Shown in pieces: positions 25,301-40,300 of a stretch of DNA of 64,000 bases. Position 1 is the stretch's first letter. Each line of letters starts with the position of its first letter. The DNA lies in the NCBI RefSeq assembly GCF_964355755.1, contig NC_092670.1, positions 2,255,001-2,319,000 on the forward strand, in the 5' to 3' direction. The DNA comes from Antedon mediterranea (Eukaryota > Echinodermata > Crinoidea > Comatulida > Antedonidae). The notes beneath the pieces were generated by a model that did no database searches, was not told the DNA's origin, and was given only the letters and a program-made list of their open reading frames with translations. Made by a program: the position numbers and the translations under genes.

Positions 25301-28300
25301 TCTTTGTCTGGTCACCACTTACTTCTTTTTGAAACTCAATCTCTATCTTTGAAGGATTCTTTGCCTGATGTTTTTCTTGCTCTATATTTAAAAATGTTAA
25401 AATATTGTACTAAATTCATTAAAATAAATTCATTAGTTAACAAGTAATGACTTCAACAGAGACATTGGGTGAGTGAGCACGTACAACTTTTTTGCTCTCG
25501 ATTTTCACCTTTCAAAGAGACATTTATCTTTGTTTTTTCCCGATTGTATCATTATCATCGTAAATAGCATCTAGGACTTATCATGTAAACTTTTAAAGAT
25601 GATGGTCAATGCTCTGTCGGTGTAAATAAGCAGTGAGTATTTTACCCCCATGATACCGCATCTATTGCCATTGGCTTGCCGTTGAAAGCACTGCAAGGTT
25701 AACTATTACTGTGCTAGCCATATGCAAATCAAAATCCTTCAATAAGGTTTCCAAACATCTGCGTCACTTATGCAAATTAGTAAATTTGGCCGAAATTACC
25801 AGCTGTGATTGTGACCTGATATGTAAAATCATATGTAATCATGGCCCCGAAGTTAGATGTTGATAAGCTGAAGAAAGACTTGCTTCAGGAGCTGACTACT
25901 TCTATTAACTGAGACATTAAACAAAGCATTTGATAAGCTGCAGGAGCAAATCAGTAATATTGAAACCAGATTGGACTATTTAGAACAATATTCACGTCGC
26001 AATAACCTTAGATTCTACGGTTTACAGGACTCGACAAAGTCAACTGATGATTTGGTGGCGGAGGTTATTCGCGACAAAATGGGTATCACTTTCAAGTCCG
26101 ACGATATTGAAGTATCTCATCGAATCGGTCCTATTACTGACAAGCCTAGGCCAATAATTGTTCGGTTCAATTCAATCAGGACCCGTAACAATGTGTTTGC
26201 AGCCAAATCCAAACTGAAGGGTATGCCGGTTTATATCTCGGAAGACTTAACAAAAGCAAATTTCAATCTCTTTTGGAAGGTAAGACACCATGATGGAGTT
26301 CAACGTGCCTGGACTAACAGATGCAAGATATGGGCCCTGTGTAAAGGTGAAGAAAAACCCAAGCATATCAAGAATGAAAATGATTTTGAACGACTGATTG
26401 CTGAACATTAAGAACGTTTAGACTGTGCGGTGTCATTAACAGTTCGTTTCTTACCGACGGAATATGACCATTATTTGTTGATTTTAGATAGCAAAAACGT
26501 GTTCTCTTGTTTTTATTTCAATGTTTACTATGTTCGTTTGGCTAAGTGTTCTCATATGTGCTAGCGTTTTTAAAGTGAGTACTTTACTTATTTTTTTTAC
26601 TGATAATGGATAATTTATTTATCATAAATTTGGGGCGTAATAATGTTGCTATCAAATTAAGTATTCTAATGTGCATGCTTTTAATGTGCGGCGATATACA
26701 TCCAAATCCTGGTCCGGAACAGTTTACAGTTTGCCATATTAACATACGTAGTCTAATCGTTCCAGGTAAACTAGCTGAAATTCAACACCTAGCAAATTTA
26801 AATAACTATGATATTATTGCTTTAACAGAAACATGGCTAGATCAAACTATCTTGAACCATGACATTTTACTAGACGGTTATCAAGAACCTATTAGAAATG
26901 ATAGAAACCGCCATGGCGGCGGATGTGCTCTTTACATATCTAATTCTATACACTTAGTTGATTCCCATATTTGTAATGATCTCTTGTCAGATGTGATAAG
27001 GTGTGAAATACAAGTTTCAAACTGGACGATTTTGACTTATGTATGTTATAGGCCACCACAAAGTGATGTTCAATCTGATCAGGATCTACTTGACTATTTT
27101 CAAAACAGTACTAATAACTTTGTTTTGTCTCGACACAGCTTAACTTCAATGATGGGCGATATGAATGCTCAAAATAACAACTGGTACAATGATGGAAACA
27201 CAAATAGATTTGGAAAATCATTTTACGAATTTTTACAACAAAACGGTTTAACTCAACACATCAATATGCCAACACGTTGTATAAAAGACCAACGGTCTTG
27301 TATTGACCATATAGTTACTAGTCAAAATGTATATATTAATGATTTTGGTGCATTGTGCCCACTTTTAAATTGTGATCACAGTCCAGTATATGCAAATATT
27401 GATATTCGTATCACACGGGACAAGCCATACAATCGTAAAATATATCTTTTTGAAAAAACTGATTTTAATTTATATCGTAATGCTCTTAATTCTGTAAATT
27501 GGGAAGAAGTTTATTCATCTTCAAAGGTTGAAGATGTTTGTCATAATTGGATTGACTTATTTAATAATTGTGTTGATAACTATATTATATCTAAAATTAT
27601 AACTGTGCGTCCTAATGACAAGCCTTGGATTAATGCTCATATTAGAACTCTTATTCGCAAAAGAAATCGCGCCCATTCCACTCGAAATAACCCAAATTCG
27701 CATATGCAACGTTTTAAGAAAATTCGCGCAAAAGTTGTTAAAGCAATAAGAAAAGCTAAACAAACTTTTTTGGATAAACAATTTGATTTATTAATGAATA
27801 AAAACTGTGATTCAAAAACTTGGTGGTCTACCATAAATTCAGTTTGTAATTCCAAACAATATTATAAGATTCCTCCAATCAAATTAAACGATGATGTCCT
27901 AACTTTAAATAGTGAGAAAGTTAAAGCGTTTAACAATTATTTTAAATCTCAATCGTTTATTCCTAATCATGATGATTTTCCTTTGGACTTCACATATAGA
28001 ACTGCATCGAGACTCTCAACTCTCAAATTATCTGTTGATGAGATCATGAAATTATTAACTATGCTGGATAAAAACAAGGCGATGGGACCTGATGAAATTC
28101 ACAGTATCATACTAAAAGAATCTGCTGAAATTATTGCACCCCATTTGACAAAGCTTTATAACTTCTGCATAAGGATATTTTCCTGTAGAATGGAAAAAAT
28201 CAAATGTCATTCCTCTGCATAAAAAAGGCAATAAATCCCTTATTGAGAACTATCGCCCTATATCCATACTTTCCAACTTTGCAAAAATTTTTGAGCGTGC

Positions 28301-31300
28301 AGTTTTTGATATAGTATATAAATACTTTGTGGATAATAAACTTCTTACTCAATTCCAATCTGGTTTTACACCAGGTGACTCGACAACGTATCAACTTCTT
28401 TATCTTATAGATACATTTAATAGAGCTTTAGATTTAAGGAAAGAAGTAATCTCGGTATTTTTGGATATTTCCAAAGCCTTCGATAAAGTTTGGCATAATG
28501 GGATTATATACAAATTAAATCAATATGGAATTAATGGCACTCTTCTAAAATGGTTCCAAAGTTACTTAAACTCACGTGAGCAACGTGTTATTATTGAAGG
28601 AACTACCAGTCCTTGGGTGACCATTACAGCAGGAGTACCCCAAGGATCTGTTTTGGGTCCATTTTTATTTATTGTATTCATAAATGATATGGTTGATAAT
28701 ATCAAATCTAATATTAGTTTATATGCAGATGATACTTCGTTATATGATATTTGTACAGATCGTAATATTTCAGAACAAAAATTAAATGGTGATCTTAATG
28801 TCATTTATAATTGGGCAAAAAAATGGAAAGTAACATTCAATGCTAACAAAACGAAAGCTATACTGTTTACACGTAAACATTTAGATAACTATGTTAGTTT
28901 AAATTTCAATAATGTAAATCTACAATTTGTAAATGATCATAGGCATCTTGGTGTAATGCTTAATGCAAAACTCAAGTGGGATTCCCATATCCAATCTGTA
29001 ATTAACAAAGCGTCTTTATCTTTAAATATGCTACGTCGTGTCAAACATATTCTACCTCGACAGGCTCTCTGTCACATTTACACATCACACGTTAGACCAT
29101 TAATGGAATATGCAGCTCCTGTTTGGTGTAATATTCCAGATAAATTAAGTGATGAACTAGAAAATATCCAGATTTCTGCAGGTAGAATATGTACTGGTGC
29201 GTGGAAACATACAAGTCATAATGCATTAAGACAAGAATTAGGCTGGTTATCATTGGAAAAACGTAGAAAATTTCTTAACCTAATACTGTTTTTTAAAATT
29301 ATTCATAAGTTAACACCAGTGTATCTTTACTCCTTATTTAATTTTTCTGACAATATTGAAGTTTATAACTTGCGTAACATCCGAAATATAATAATTCCAT
29401 TTTGTAAGACCACATCATATCGTTTATCTTTTGTCCCATCTATTATAACACATTGGAATGAGTTAAATAATGAAATAAAAAATTCCTCATTTCTTGTTGA
29501 GTTTAAAAAATTGCTACTGAAATCCAATTTGTTTGAAACAAAAAAACGTTCTTATTATGATACAGGTGATAAGAAGATTAACCAAATTCACACTAGAATC
29601 CGACTTGGTTTCAGCTGTCTCAATTCGCATTTATTCTTACATGGACTTCGGGACAATCCAAATTGTACTTGTGGCTTTAATGTTGAGAATCCGCTTCATT
29701 TCTTATGTTACTGCCCTAATTATAATACACAAAGAGATATTCTACTTGTAAGCGCTAACTCAATTATTGAGGATATCTTAGCCAAGGATTTTTCTTTAAC
29801 ATTTAATTTTACATTTTTAAGTGAAATTTTTATTTTTGGTTCCGATCTTCTTTCGAATTGTGAAAATGCTTTATTATTTTATTATGTACAACAATTTCTT
29901 GTTAATTCTGGAAGATTTAATTGATGTTTCTGTTAGTTGTTTTAAAATGTTGTATTTGTTAATCTGAGGCGCCTTGAAGCTAAGATGGTTCCATCTTGTA
30001 AGGCGCCTCTGTGTAATATACTGAATAAAAAAAAAAACAAGTAAAGTATCCAATATTATGTTTCTGAATGTAATATATTATTTGAAGGTTTGCATGGCGA
30101 GATCAAATGTTTATATAAAGTTTGCAGTACACCATGTATATATTTAGTTCTGTTGGGTTTCTCTACGTTTCTATCAATATATAATAAACTTTCTGTATGT
30201 ACTTTTTATAGGCTTTTTATTAGGATAAATTATTATAGGATTCTAATTATTTTATCAATGGTAATTAAAATTAATAATTAATGTAGAAAAGTACATTTTC
30301 AGAAAATTTAATTTTTAGAAATGAAAGTGAAAAGGATAAAGGAACGACAGAATATCAACGTTTCTGATGATTTCAGGTCCTGGATTTGCTTCCCTAATGA
30401 TTCTACGCGGATTTTCGTTTCCTGATTGACAAGTAGAGTTGTGATAGTGACTTTTCAATTGCCATATATCTTGAAAGAAAACCTTGTCAATTAGTAAGAG
30501 GAGAATTTAGCACATGCCTCTTAAGATGTTCCTCTTTCATTGAGTTTGTTTTGAGAATAATAAAAAATATATTTTCTGGTTAAAACATGAGCAGAGGTGC
30601 CTTGAAAATAGTAGGTCTAATTATTCCGAGACAGAGAGGCCCATAGTTTTAACAAAACAAACAAAAATTGAAATAGGCAAAGTATATTTGTTTTGTATTA
30701 TGGATCAAACATTTGAAGACACCAACTGTTCTAAAGTAAACTTCTTCTCAATTTAACCACCTCTTCCATCTTTTTATTTTATCCGTCAACGGTTATTTTT
30801 ATTTCAATATGACATGAATACAGAAAAGGTTTACATGATAGACAATAAAGCAACTAGAATCATATTGAGGATATACACTAGAAGAATAAATTATTAAATT
30901 ATTATTATTAAACATATAAAGAAAAAGAGACAATAAATCAAATATCGAATAAATGAGAAAAAATTATAACAATAAATCGAATATCAAAGCCCAGGCCACA
31001 AGTCAGTCCATGTAAAATTCAGTGCTTAGTTTTGGTAGAGCAGACCGTGAAATATTAGGTGTGAAATGTAATAATGATACGCCGTGCACTTGAAATTTCT
31101 ATTAATATTTTTTATTACCCTCATCCATTTTGCTTTCTTCTGTTTTAGTTGATTGTGCTGGATTTTCTTTTGACTGTTCTTCTATTCTGTCTTCTTTCAC
31201 ATGCTTCATGGGAGCATTTTCATAATTGCCAGAAGCCTGTTTTGTAGATGCTGTTGTATTTTGTTTTCCTTTCACTTGTTTCACCACTTCTCTAGCAATT

Positions 31301-34300
31301 GCTTTCTCATACATATTAGACGCTTTAAAAAAATTGTACAGTAGTTTGTTTTTGTATATTATTGTTGTTGTGTTTGTACACTATGAATATGTTAATTATT
31401 TATTAAAATGTTAAAAAGGAAGAAACACACATTTAATTGATTCATTTGCTGTGCCAGCTCAGGAGTCGCAAAAACAGGAAACCTGAAGGACGTGTGGCTC
31501 CCTACAACAAACCAACAAATGCAATATAGTACAAAGCTTTCAAAACAAAACATACATCACACACATTTGAATAATAAATATAACCATGATGAATAAATCC
31601 AGTTCTGTGTTATAAATAAATAATTTAGGTAAAAAGAAGCAAGTTATCAATTTATTTCAAATTTGTTTGAATTGAAGTAGTAATCAAGAAATTGTATGTA
31701 AAACAAATTATATAAATAACACCCATAAAACAAGACAATACAACTACATAATAAGATTAAATAAATAAATATTAAACAAGAATCATACATTGTCTCTAAA
31801 ACAACACAGGATTTAACATGGGATTTTTAAAGCAATAAAAGAGAACAAAAATTACTATTTAATCACGGTGGATTGATTTGAATATTAGCCACTTGTATGA
31901 ACTAATTTTCAAAGTTTTCAAGGGCCTTATCTATGTTATGTTCTACGATTGTCATCCAGTTTTATTTTATTAAATTATTTTTATTTATTTAAGTTTGTCT
32001 CCAAACTTATTTTGGCCTCCTTCTGCACTCTCGTATTTTTCTACTCTTGTAATTTTGTTCCTTAGTTGTAAATTGTAAATGTGTGTGAAGAAAAGCAGTT
32101 ATTAGATTTAGTTTAAAATTTAGTTTCATCAAAGTTGTTGTAGTTTTTACTTGTTTTATCTATGGTTATTAACATTTTCCTTTTGTTTACCATTACAGTA
32201 TAAATAATAGAATAATCACTGATTATGCAATACACCGGCCTGGCTTACCCTTTTCTGTACTTGTGACATATATATGAAGGTTAATGTATTTTTTTAAATC
32301 TTGTAAAATCAGTTATTATATTTTATAAATAATGAATTTACTGAAGCCAGAGAAATATGGGTTTGTCACAAAAGAAATATTTGCATACTTGTGTCAATAA
32401 ATGTTGGTTGGTTTTGAAAAACAATTTTTTTAACATCTATGGAACCATTATTTCACGCATCTTAAGATGATACTTACATGTGTCTCGTATTTCTTTCAAT
32501 GTTGTTTCATCGACATCATCTTGAGTGCACACCGTTGTTGCTATAGCGTCAGTTATGTCATGCTTTGGATTAAAACTATAAAAGAAATGTTGATTAAATT
32601 AAATATCGAATGTCAAAAATGACAAGAAAAAATGCCTTCTTGGTAGAGAATACTGTATTTGTTTATACTACGTCATATTATATTAGTTAAGTCGACAAAA
32701 TATGCTTTTTTTGTAGAAAAGGCAAAATTAAATTAAATAGGTATTTATGAATTCTTGGTATCAATGTCGTGGTCCGAACAAATAAAGAGGAGAAAACACT
32801 TGGTTTCTTTCCTTCAGTGCGATTTTATTAGTTTCGTCAAATCATTACATAGGCATAAGTCATTTCAGGTACAAGAATTCGAGATTTAAGATATAAGATT
32901 CAAACCCTCAAGTTATCAACACCAACGTATGTATGACACAGCATCAACTCGTGATAACAAGATAACAACTCCTGATTATTATACTTCCGACTGAGCAAAA
33001 AAAATAAGAACATATCAATAGCTTAAACAAACTCTCAACCAAAACTGTAGTAACATAGCGAGAGCCAACAAAACGAACAAAAGACCCGCTCTGCTTACGC
33101 ACGGTCTTTTATCACACAGTGTCACCTGTAGGCCCTATTCCAATTACAGAATGACTACGCAGCGCCCTCAATACTCAATTCATCACATCTTCCCCGCCCG
33201 GAAGTACTTTTGCCCCCAAAAGTAAAGTTTCAATAAAAAAAAATGCAATATCCATATTTATTTGTTTAGAACAGAAATTGGAAGTCTATGAGGATTACTA
33301 TTAATACCCTTAGTGGAACGGGTTGACCTTCTCGGAGGAGAACGGACACTTTGTGTAATCCCACAATGAAATCTAATGTCCTCTAAATCATCCGAATCAT
33401 CAGAGTCACTTAATACTTCGGATTGAAATGGTAGGCCCAAGGAATCATCTACTAACGAATGACCAACTGGATACAATGTATCTTCTCCATTGGATGGGTC
33501 TAGAACAAGTTTCCGTCTATTCACATACTTAAGTTCACCACCCCTTACTGGCCGAATACCAAACACATCATCTGTAGAATTAATTGACTCAATTATATAA
33601 GAAAAATCATGAAATTTATCAACAAGTTTATGACGTGAATTAAAGGATTCCCTCCTAAGCAATACACAATCACCGATTTTAAGACACTCAACAGGCATCT
33701 TAACAACATGCCTCTTTTCTTCACGAATTGCTGCAGCCTTCAATCTGGACAATGTTATCTCATAAGCTCTTTTCATCAATTTTGTTTCTTTTTGCAAATA
33801 TTCCTCCGACCAATCATTATCCAAATTTCCAATCAGACTATCAATAGGAATAGATGGCTCTCGACAAAACATCAATAGATACGGAGCGACACCTGTAACA
33901 CAATGTGGTGTAGAATTATAGATATAAACAATGTGATTAATTAACTCAGGCCATCTTCTACGTTCTTTAGGATCCAGAGATCGTAACAATCCACATAAAG
34001 ACTTATTAAATCGTTCACATTGTCCGTTTCCAGAAGGGTAATAACTAGTAGTACGAGATTTGCTAATGCCATATAACTTACATATCTCACGAATTACGTT
34101 GTTCTCAAATGATTTACCCTGATCAGAATGTAACCGATCAGGAACACCATAATGTACAAACCACGAATCCCTTAACACATTAGCAACAGTGATTGCTGTT
34201 TGATTTTTACATGGAACAGCCAAAGAAAATTTACAAAAAACATCGGTCATAACCAGAACATCTTCGTAACACCCCTTACCCCGATCTAATTTTAAGAAAT

Positions 34301-37300
34301 CCAAAGCCAAAATCTCCTGAGGACGGAAAGCCAGTAAGTGTCGAAGTGGTGGTTTAACAGTAGGAGAGGGTAATTTGCTACGCACACAACGACCACAGCG
34401 AGAAATGTAAAGTCTTACTTCATTATTCATCCCCGGCCAATAACAACGCCGTCTTAACAAGGACAAAGTTCGATAAACCCCCTGATGCGCCCACTTATCA
34501 TGACAAAGCTCAATTAAAGTTGAACGCAAATTACGTGGAACTAGTAATTGTCTGAATGAAATAACAATAGGATCTTTTACTTGCCGATACAAAACACCAT
34601 TAAATTCAACATAATTGGACCACTCACGCAACCAACCAGATACACACTCCGCTTCTGGACGCCCATCCTTTTCCCTACACCATCCAGCCTTCCATAGTTT
34701 CCAAACTTCACCTAGCTCATCATCTTTCTGCTGCATATCTGTAAGTTGCTGAAATGTATAACTTGGTAAAACAGAAGGAATAGACTTAGTTTCCAGAAGG
34801 GACTTTGCCATTGAAACTGAATTATCTGAATTTTGGATATCAACAATAGCAGTACGAACATGTACCAACAAGCAACAAGCAACAGCCGCCAATGCTTCTT
34901 TATTTACACTCTCTTCTTCGAACGGATATCTGCTTAAAGCATCCGCACACTTATTGTTTGAACCCGGTTTATACTTTATTTCTATGTTAAACATTGCAAG
35001 CTGAGCAACCCACCTTAACTCAGTCGCTCCTAACTTAGCAGTTTGCAAATATGCTAAAGGATTGTTATCCGTGTAAACTATAGCTTTAGTACTCTGAATG
35101 TAAGAACCAAATTTATCAACAACGGCCCATTTTAAACCCAATAATTCCAATTTGAAACTAGATAGTCCAGCATAGCTTTTCTCTGATCCACGTAACCCAC
35201 GACTTGCATACGCAATAGGATGAAGAATCTGGTTATCGTCCCGCTGAGACAAACATGCCCCTATCCCATTACCACTAGAATCCACCTCAATAATGAACTC
35301 TCTATCAAAAATAGGATAAGCTAACACAGGTGGAGTCACTAAACTTTTCTTAAGACTTTCAAATGCAATTTGTTGTGGTAAACCCCAATGAAATGTACTT
35401 ATTTTGTCTTTACCGACTCCAGCACGACCATTCCCCGCCCGAGATGCTGCCATATGGGTAATATTATGGAGCGGCGATGCAATCTTAGCGAAATTCGGGA
35501 CGAACCTCCGATAATACGAGGCAAGTCCAAGGAAGGACTTAACCTCAGTAACATTTTTTGGAACAGGCCACGAAACGACTTTATCAGTCTTACCTACATC
35601 AACAGAAACACCTTTACTCGAAATGACATGACCCAGATAAGCGACTTCTTCCCTAAACAAATCACATTTTCTTCCTTTCACCTTTAACCCATACCTCGCT
35701 AACCTACTAAACACCTTATCTAGTCTATTCAAATGTTCATCAAACGTAGCTGAAAAGATAAGAATATCATCAAGATATAAAACAACTTCAGAGAGATTCA
35801 AGTCACCCAGTACATACTCCATTACGCGTTGGAACGTGCTTGGACTGTTCGTAAGACCCTGTGGCATCCGCAAAAACTCGTACAATCCCCACGGCACCCG
35901 GAACGCTGTTTTACCAATAGAATCATCAGCCATGATTATTTGAAAAAACCCATGTGCCAAATCAAGGGTTGAAAACCAACGAGAACCGGTTAAAACGTCA
36001 AGTACCTCATCAATTCTAGGTAAGGGAAATGAGTCTTTCATAGTACGCCCATTCAATTTGCGATAATCTATGCACAAACGCAAAGAATTATCCTTTTTCT
36101 GAACCAAAACGATGGGACTGGCGTAATCACTTTTTGAAGGCCTAATAATACCCTGATTTAGCATTTCTTGTAGCATTGCTTTAACTTCTTTAATATTATT
36201 AGGATGGACTCTACGATATGGCAATCTAATAGGTACATTGTTACTAATTAATGAAATTGAGTGAGGTATCACATCGCACTTCCCAACATCATAGGGACCT
36301 GTAGAGAAAACATGTTTGTAATTATTTAACAGCAACAAAACTTTGCGCTCCTTATCTCTAGGTAAGCCTTTCAATAGTAAACCCGGAGGACAGACCAACT
36401 CAGATTCTGCAACAATGCTACGTTTATGAAACGGATAATTACCATCAACCAGCTCAGAGCCGTTGGAACACACATTATCCGGTGGCAATACACTTGAACA
36501 CACATTGACTTCATGTAACTTATCACAAGCCACTGGAACAGCTGTATTAAAGTGCTTTAAAGAAACAAAAATTTGGGATTGCTCATTATTAACTCTCAAG
36601 ACTACCTCAGCCCTACCAGTACAAGGCGAAGCTGTTTTCGCACCAACTACCTTACCCAAGGTTTCCAGAATTCTCGGATCATCTTGAATATAACGTAAAA
36701 TATTACATCCTGTCAAAATTGGATAAGAAACATTGTTATTACATGCACTATCAGAAACAATGAGAAAACTACCCAACAAATTGTGCCCTAATATTTCAAT
36801 TGGAACTTCAACATAGCCCTCAATCGGAACTTCAACACCACAGACGCCAATCACATTGGTAAATAACTTGTCTGCACTGTGTAAACCACCCAGCTCAGAT
36901 TTTAGAATTCTGTGATAAATTGAAGAAGGAATGATAGATGCTTCCGCTCCTGTGTCAAGAACTGAACCCAATTCAACTGAACCAAACTTTATAACAGCAC
37001 AAGGGCTTTGGGCAACTAAACGGCTAAGCAAAGAGGATTCCGAGGGCTCTCGTAAATCATTAGGGGGAATAATTTTATCTTCCACAGAAACAACCGGGAT
37101 TTGAACAGAACCTAGATTATGATTATCTGTAGATGGTTCGGGCTTTGACTTCCTAACTCTACTTGGACATTTTGCAGCAAAGTGGCCGACCTTTTTACAT
37201 TCCCAGCAGAGACCTGGAGGCATTTCACAATTATCTCTATTATGACCAAATTGTCCACAATTAAAACAACGACGGGGCCCACTTCTATTAAAAGAATTAT

Positions 37301-40300
37301 TAGTAGTATTTTGGGAAAACTTACATAAACTCTGTTGAAGTTGATCTAGCTGTTGTTTAAGAACCTTTAACTCCTTTTTAATTTCACAATTTTCAGATTG
37401 GTTTGAATAAGAATTTGTTGGAAAATCTACACCCTGAACTTTCGGTCTATAACCCCGTGATGTCTCGCCTTTAAACAATTCAAGAACTTCCTCCCTCATT
37501 TCCATAAAGGATTTACCCCTAGGCGCCAATTCAATTCTGCGCATTTCACGCCTAACGAGTGGATCCCGTACCCCTTCTACCAATCTCTGTTTGAGTGTGG
37601 AGTCCTGTAAATGTTTGAGAGCATTCTGTTCATTGGGGAAAGAAGCTTCCAATAATCGCGAATAAATTTTCATTAACTCTAAACTATATTCGGCCACACT
37701 TTCATAATCCAACTGATTACGAGAATAAAACAAAGTATTTAAAGCCGATACAGATTCATCTGGAGAAAAGGTAGTCTGTAACACTTGAATGGCCTTTTTA
37801 ACATTTTTGCCTTTACCCAATATGGACATTTGGTAATGTACTTCGTCTTTAGCCGATCCCCCCAAGTGACTTACTAGGGCATCATATTTTACGTCCCCAC
37901 CTAGATTATAATGTGTACAATATGTCTCAAAATCTTCGAGCCATTCCCGCAACGTGACATCCCCAGGGGATTTTGGACGACCCCTAAATTTAGCCAACTT
38001 AATAGGAGGAGGAACTTTTTGAACACCCACACCTCTCAACACATCAGTAAGCGCAGCAATCATACTATTAATTCCTGTGGTCTCAGTATCGGGTTTCTCA
38101 GCTTTCGCCATATTAATATACACAGATGATATAACGAGTTTAAATCGAGAATATACGAACAACGATCATTCATAAACTAAACTATAAGGTACTATATAAA
38201 CAATTGATCACAGATAACATATCAACAATATATTTTAACAGATCCACACTTTTCAATGATTATAATTCCAAGCAAGAGTATTGTATGTCACACATGTCAC
38301 ACCAATTATTAGAATTATCAATTTAAATTATATGGTCAACTTCCCAAATGTTAAATTATAATCAACACATTCATAAGTATCAAAATTATAATCAACACAT
38401 TCATATATAAGTATCAATGTTCTTATCTTCTTATCTCCATTCATAACTTGAGAGCCTAGATTCCGGTAACTGGTCCTCTTCGATCTTGATGCTTGGTACC
38501 CTGCTCGCAGCGCCAAGTTTGTCGTGGTCCGAACAAATAAAGAGGAGAAAACACTTGGTTTCTTTCCTTCAGTGCGATTTTATTAGTTTCGTCAAATCAT
38601 TACATAGGCATAAGTCATTTCAGGTACAAGAATTCGAGATTTAAGATATAAGATTCAAACCCTCAAGTTATCAACACCAACGTATGTATGACACAGCATC
38701 AACTCGTGATAACAAGATAACAACTCCTGATTATTATACTTCCGACTGAGCAAAAAAAATAAGAACATATCAATAGCTTAAACAAACTCTCAACCAAAAC
38801 TGTAGTAACATAGCGAGAGCCAACAAAACGAACAAAAGACCCGCTCTGCTTACGCACGGTCTTTTATCACACAGTGTCACCTGTATTCCAATTACAGAAT
38901 GACTACGCAGCGCCCTCAATACTCAATTCATCACATCAATGTCTGATGACTTAATGTGTTTTACACCCTTTCGTCAATCAATTTCACACTTCAGAAAAAT
39001 GTTTGTATAGGAAATGTGGTAAAATGCGACGGTAATGAAATGGTATTTTTATATTTTCAGTGTTTGTAATGTTCACAATTCAGTTCATTAGTGGAAAAAA
39101 CTCTGGTTTTCAGATGGAGGCACACACATATTTAAGTGACATGATCCTTTATTTTTCTGGCAGCTATTGAAGATGTTAAGTTGTTTATAATTTTGTAAAG
39201 TGTATCTTACATATAATGTAAATAATAATTAACCTTTAAACAATATTTTAACATGAAACTAAAAGAAAGTGCAAATACTTTTTTTGAGAAGTGTATTTTA
39301 TTGTTACTTTATTTGAAAATCACTTTTAATTGTAATTGTATGTGTTTGCTATCTTTTAATTTGATTTGACAGTTTTAATAGATTTGCTTACCCTTTCCTT
39401 AGCAAAGCATTGATAGTAGAAGTTTTTCCCACTCCTTCAAGACCTACAAAAATAACTCTGCCCTGTTTAACTTCAGTTTCTCCTTCTTCCAGAGCTTCAT
39501 TGTATGCTCTTATTGCTTCTGGTCCTCGAGCCTGTATCTCCACCGGAGTTAAATCTTGAAAACAAAAGTAATAAAGTTAGTACACAATCAATGTAATTTA
39601 CCAAAAACATAAGGGGGTAGTTGTCCTAAGGGGGTAGTTGTCTGGGTGGTAAACATCCGGGGGGTAACTGTTTAGGGGGTAGGTGTCCTAGAACAAATTT
39701 TTGTAATGTAGTTTCTCAATATGTGTTGGGTATTCATTTCCCCATACAATTAGTTAATAGACAAGTTTAAAGTTATACCTGTTAAAAATGTCTGACATGA
39801 TTGTTTAGAATTGTATAAGTAGTCAACAAGATCCCATGAATAAATACTAGGTTAATATTTGTTTTTTACCTTCTGGTCGACGTTTGGAAGCAAATGCTAC
39901 GCATTTGTCATCGTCACTCTCAATATTTCCTTAAAAAATAAAAAAAAACCTTGATAATATTTTTGAATGTTTACACAATTGACAAATAATTAATTGAGAT
40001 GGTTTGAAAATTAAAATTAAATAATAATAGTTTTCTATGATGTACAATTTGTTGAAGAAGATCGTAAAATACATCTTTTTTTCTTATAAACGTTGGAATA
40101 GATATTTGGTAAATAAAATCAAAATGTTTTAACATTCATATAAATATCGGTTCACATTTACCTTCTGGTCGTCTGTTAGATCCTGATGATTTACTATCGT
40201 CATATTCATCTTTCCTACGTTCTAGAAAATGTTTTAAATGTTTAAAAACAAATTATAATATAAATACATACGGGTAAAACTGCTTTTAAAATACTACATT

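Larger units (their letters stand above)
25439..30044 (+). mobile_element. Nearly full-length APE-type LINE with 9-bp TSD
   Basis: AACAAGTAA at 25439-25447 and at 30036-30044 brackets the element, which ends in a poly(A) run. It contains a 5' leader of about 390 nt, ORF1 (25841-26411), a 195-nt spacer and ORF2 (26606-29924). The 3' leader has a hairpin of GGCGCCTT and AAGGCGCC at 29967-30008. It lies antisense to the host gene, 58 bp from exon 7. Intact duplications and full length suggest a fairly recent arrival, although both ORFs carry a frameshift. Confidence 0.85.
32765..38935 (-). mobile_element. Young Ty3/gypsy LTR retrotransposon
   Basis: Two LTRs (32765-33187 and 38520-38935), both TG...CA, flanked by TCAA (32761-32764 and 38936-38939). 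The 5' LTR in its own direction is the right one. Primer-binding site and polypurine tract are in place, and one uninterrupted gag-pol frame fills the centre. No env-like frame. The LTRs differ, as far as I compared them, only by a 7-bp indel. It lies in the intron between exons 4 and 5, in the same orientation as the host gene. Confidence 0.95.

Noticed and set aside
35388-35687. Plus-strand ORF of 99 codons inside gag-pol
   Set aside because: Shadow of the intact minus-strand polyprotein frame.
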